NCBI GenBank assembly: GCA_003663055.1
Contig: QMZF01000052.1
Coordinates: 1-6,748 of the forward strand
Direction of reading: 5' to 3'
Length of the DNA: 6,748 nt
Source: Archaeoglobales archaeon
Lineage (GTDB): Archaea > Halobacteriota > Archaeoglobi > Archaeoglobales > Archaeoglobaceae
This document shows, piece after piece, positions 5,699 through 6,748 of this stretch. A model generated the notes under the pieces. That model saw only the letters and a list, made by a program, of their open reading frames with translations. It was not told the origin of the DNA and made no database searches. The translations under genes were made by a program, and so were the position numbers. How positions within the stretch are numbered: position 1 is the stretch's first letter; each line of letters begins with the position of its first letter.

Positions 5699-6673
5699 AT
5701 GAGGTTTGCGTGCGAGTTCGTTACGGCAGAGGGCGTGAAGAAAGGAGTTCTCGACGGCTTGGTTTTTGAGGAGAGAGAAGTCGAAGCAGAATACATAGCA
5801 TGTCCGGCCTTTTTCAACGCTCACACGCATCTGGGAGATTCCGTAGCGAAAGATCCTCCCTTTGCAGGAATAGAAATAGTTATGCCCGCAGGTTACAAGT
5901 TCAGGATGCTTGAGATGTACAAGGACGAGTGCGTAGATGCGATGGCAGAATCCATAAAGCTCGCCTTCAATTCAGGCTGCACAGCCATAGCCGATTTCAG
6001 GGAGGGAGGAGTGGAAGGAGTAGAGATGCTCAGAAAAGCTGACAAAGCTGGAATATGCTTTACTCTTGCAAGGCCGTCCTCGATAGAAGAAGCGGAAGAA
6101 CTCGTGAAGATTGCCGATGGCATAAGCGTTAGCAGCGTTAGAGACGTTAAGCCGGCATTTGCAGAAGAGCTGAGGGAGCTAGCGAGAAAGGAAAGAAAGA
6201 TATTTGCCATACATGCCGGAGAGGTTGATAGCGAGGACGTTGACGATGCTTTGACCTTGCAGCCCGACTTGCTCATCCACATGAACATGGCCACACAAAA
6301 GCAGCTAAAGGCTGCAATGGACGAAGAAATACCGATAGTCTCCTGTTTTAGATCGAACGCATTTTTTAATGTTCTTAACCCGGAAAACTACAGAATGCTA
6401 GCGGAATACGAGAAATGGTTCATAGGAACAGATAACGTGATGATAGCCTCGCCTTCGATTCTCGATGAGCTCAGCTTCGCCTCATACATTCTGAAGGATG
6501 ACGAGTCTCGTGTTAAAGCCGCAACGAGAAGGTTCTTTGGTGAGACCGGAGTGGTCGTCTTCCACAAAAGGCTAAACCTGTCAAAAGCGAGGAATCCCCT
6601 TGCATCGATAGTTAGGAGAGCATGCATAGCTGACGTGGAAGCGGTTGTGGTTGGTGAGGTTAAATTTGAGTGA
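5699..6673 (+). CDS. Metal-dependent amidohydrolase (ATZ/TRZ-cytosine deaminase type)
   Basis: A 324-residue TIM-barrel amidohydrolase. Ligand motifs appear in order: H42 and H44 in NAHTHLGD, H172 with E175 in AIHAGE, H194 in LIHMNM, and D245 in IGTDN. The His-x-x-Glu pair after the third ligand and the absence of an obvious bridging lysine fit the single-metal chlorohydrolase/deaminase subgroup, which removes amino or chloro groups from rings or cleaves related C-N bonds. The substrate is not identifiable. The short strands at residues 1-33 and 305-324 would make a reduced version of the side beta-sandwich, and the protein is about 80-100 residues shorter than typical members of the group. 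The start is ATG 5699, 12 bases after the isochorismatase-family gene, with a weak TTGATG upstream. Co-expression with that gene is likely, and a shared catabolic or salvage step is an inference. Confidence 0.9.
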   Translation: MRFACEFVTAEGVKKGVLDGLVFEEREVEAEYIACPAFFNAHTHLGDSVAKDPPFAGIEIVMPAGYKFRMLEMYKDECVDAMAESIKLAFNSGCTAIADFREGGVEGVEMLRKADKAGICFTLARPSSIEEAEELVKIADGISVSSVRDVKPAFAEELRELARKERKIFAIHAGEVDSEDVDDALTLQPDLLIHMNMATQKQLKAAMDEEIPIVSCFRSNAFFNVLNPENYRMLAEYEKWFIGTDNVMIASPSILDELSFASYILKDDESRVKAATRRFFGETGVVVFHKRLNLSKARNPLASIVRRACIADVEAVVVGEVKFE

Positions 6674-6748
6674 CAAATGTTGTTGAAATTTTAATAATTT
6701 AAAAATAAATTCAAAGATATTTTTATTCGCCATTTAATCAAAAAGCAC
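6674..6748 (+). terminator. AT-rich tail after the hydrolase pair, possible oligo-T terminator
   Basis: The 75 bases after the amidohydrolase stop are strongly AT-rich and contain no gene. A run of five T followed by ATT (6720-6727) is of the kind that can end archaeal transcription. The TTTAAAAATA stretch near 6698-6707 could instead be a TATA element for a gene beyond the right edge. The sequence alone does not choose between these. Confidence 0.3.

Noticed and set aside
5893..6294. Minus-strand open frame of 133 codons opposite the amidohydrolase, and a similar one at 5092-5493 opposite the isochorismatase-family gene
   Set aside because: Both are serine-rich shadows of genes with intact catalytic motifs. 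Neither has independent support.

Overview
The window looks like chromosomal DNA from a thermophilic euryarchaeon, most likely of the Archaeoglobus type. Supporting signs are tightly overlapping genes, GGTG-type Shine-Dalgarno sites, heavy use of AGA/AGG arginine and ATA isoleucine codons, an archaeal TATA element placed for a leaderless transcript, and a CARF-winged-helix regulator of a kind common in Euryarchaeota. The lineage is an inference from style, not from a marker gene.

Left part (1-5038, minus strand): five genes read leftwards and each overlaps the next, so they look like one co-transcribed, translationally coupled unit. In transcription order they are: a CARF plus winged-helix regulator (4295-5038); a small GIY-YIG nuclease-like gene broken by a one-base frameshift (4070-4344); an RNase J-like beta-CASP metallo-beta-lactamase nuclease with all metal ligands (2529-4076); a TPR repeat protein (1559-2542); and a McrB-like AAA+ ATPase (1-1577) that runs off the left edge. 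The ATPase frame is open for all 525 visible codons but has no stop inside the window. It is also clearly more AT-rich than the genes upstream of it.

Divergent intergenic region (5039-5176): it contains the likely promoter of the minus-strand unit. A perfect 9-bp inverted repeat brackets the TATA box and is a good candidate operator for the CARF-winged-helix protein.

Right part (5177-6673, plus strand): two closely spaced hydrolase genes, an isochorismatase-family cysteine hydrolase and a metal-dependent amidohydrolase, look like a small metabolic operon. The last 75 bases are AT-rich and hold a short T-run that could terminate it.

Working interpretation: the minus-strand unit combines a nucleotide-sensing type regulator, two nuclease-type proteins, a TPR scaffold and a McrB-like motor. 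It could be a little-described nucleic-acid surveillance or defence cassette. The individual domains are well supported by the sequence; the idea that they form one system is inference from gene order and overlap.
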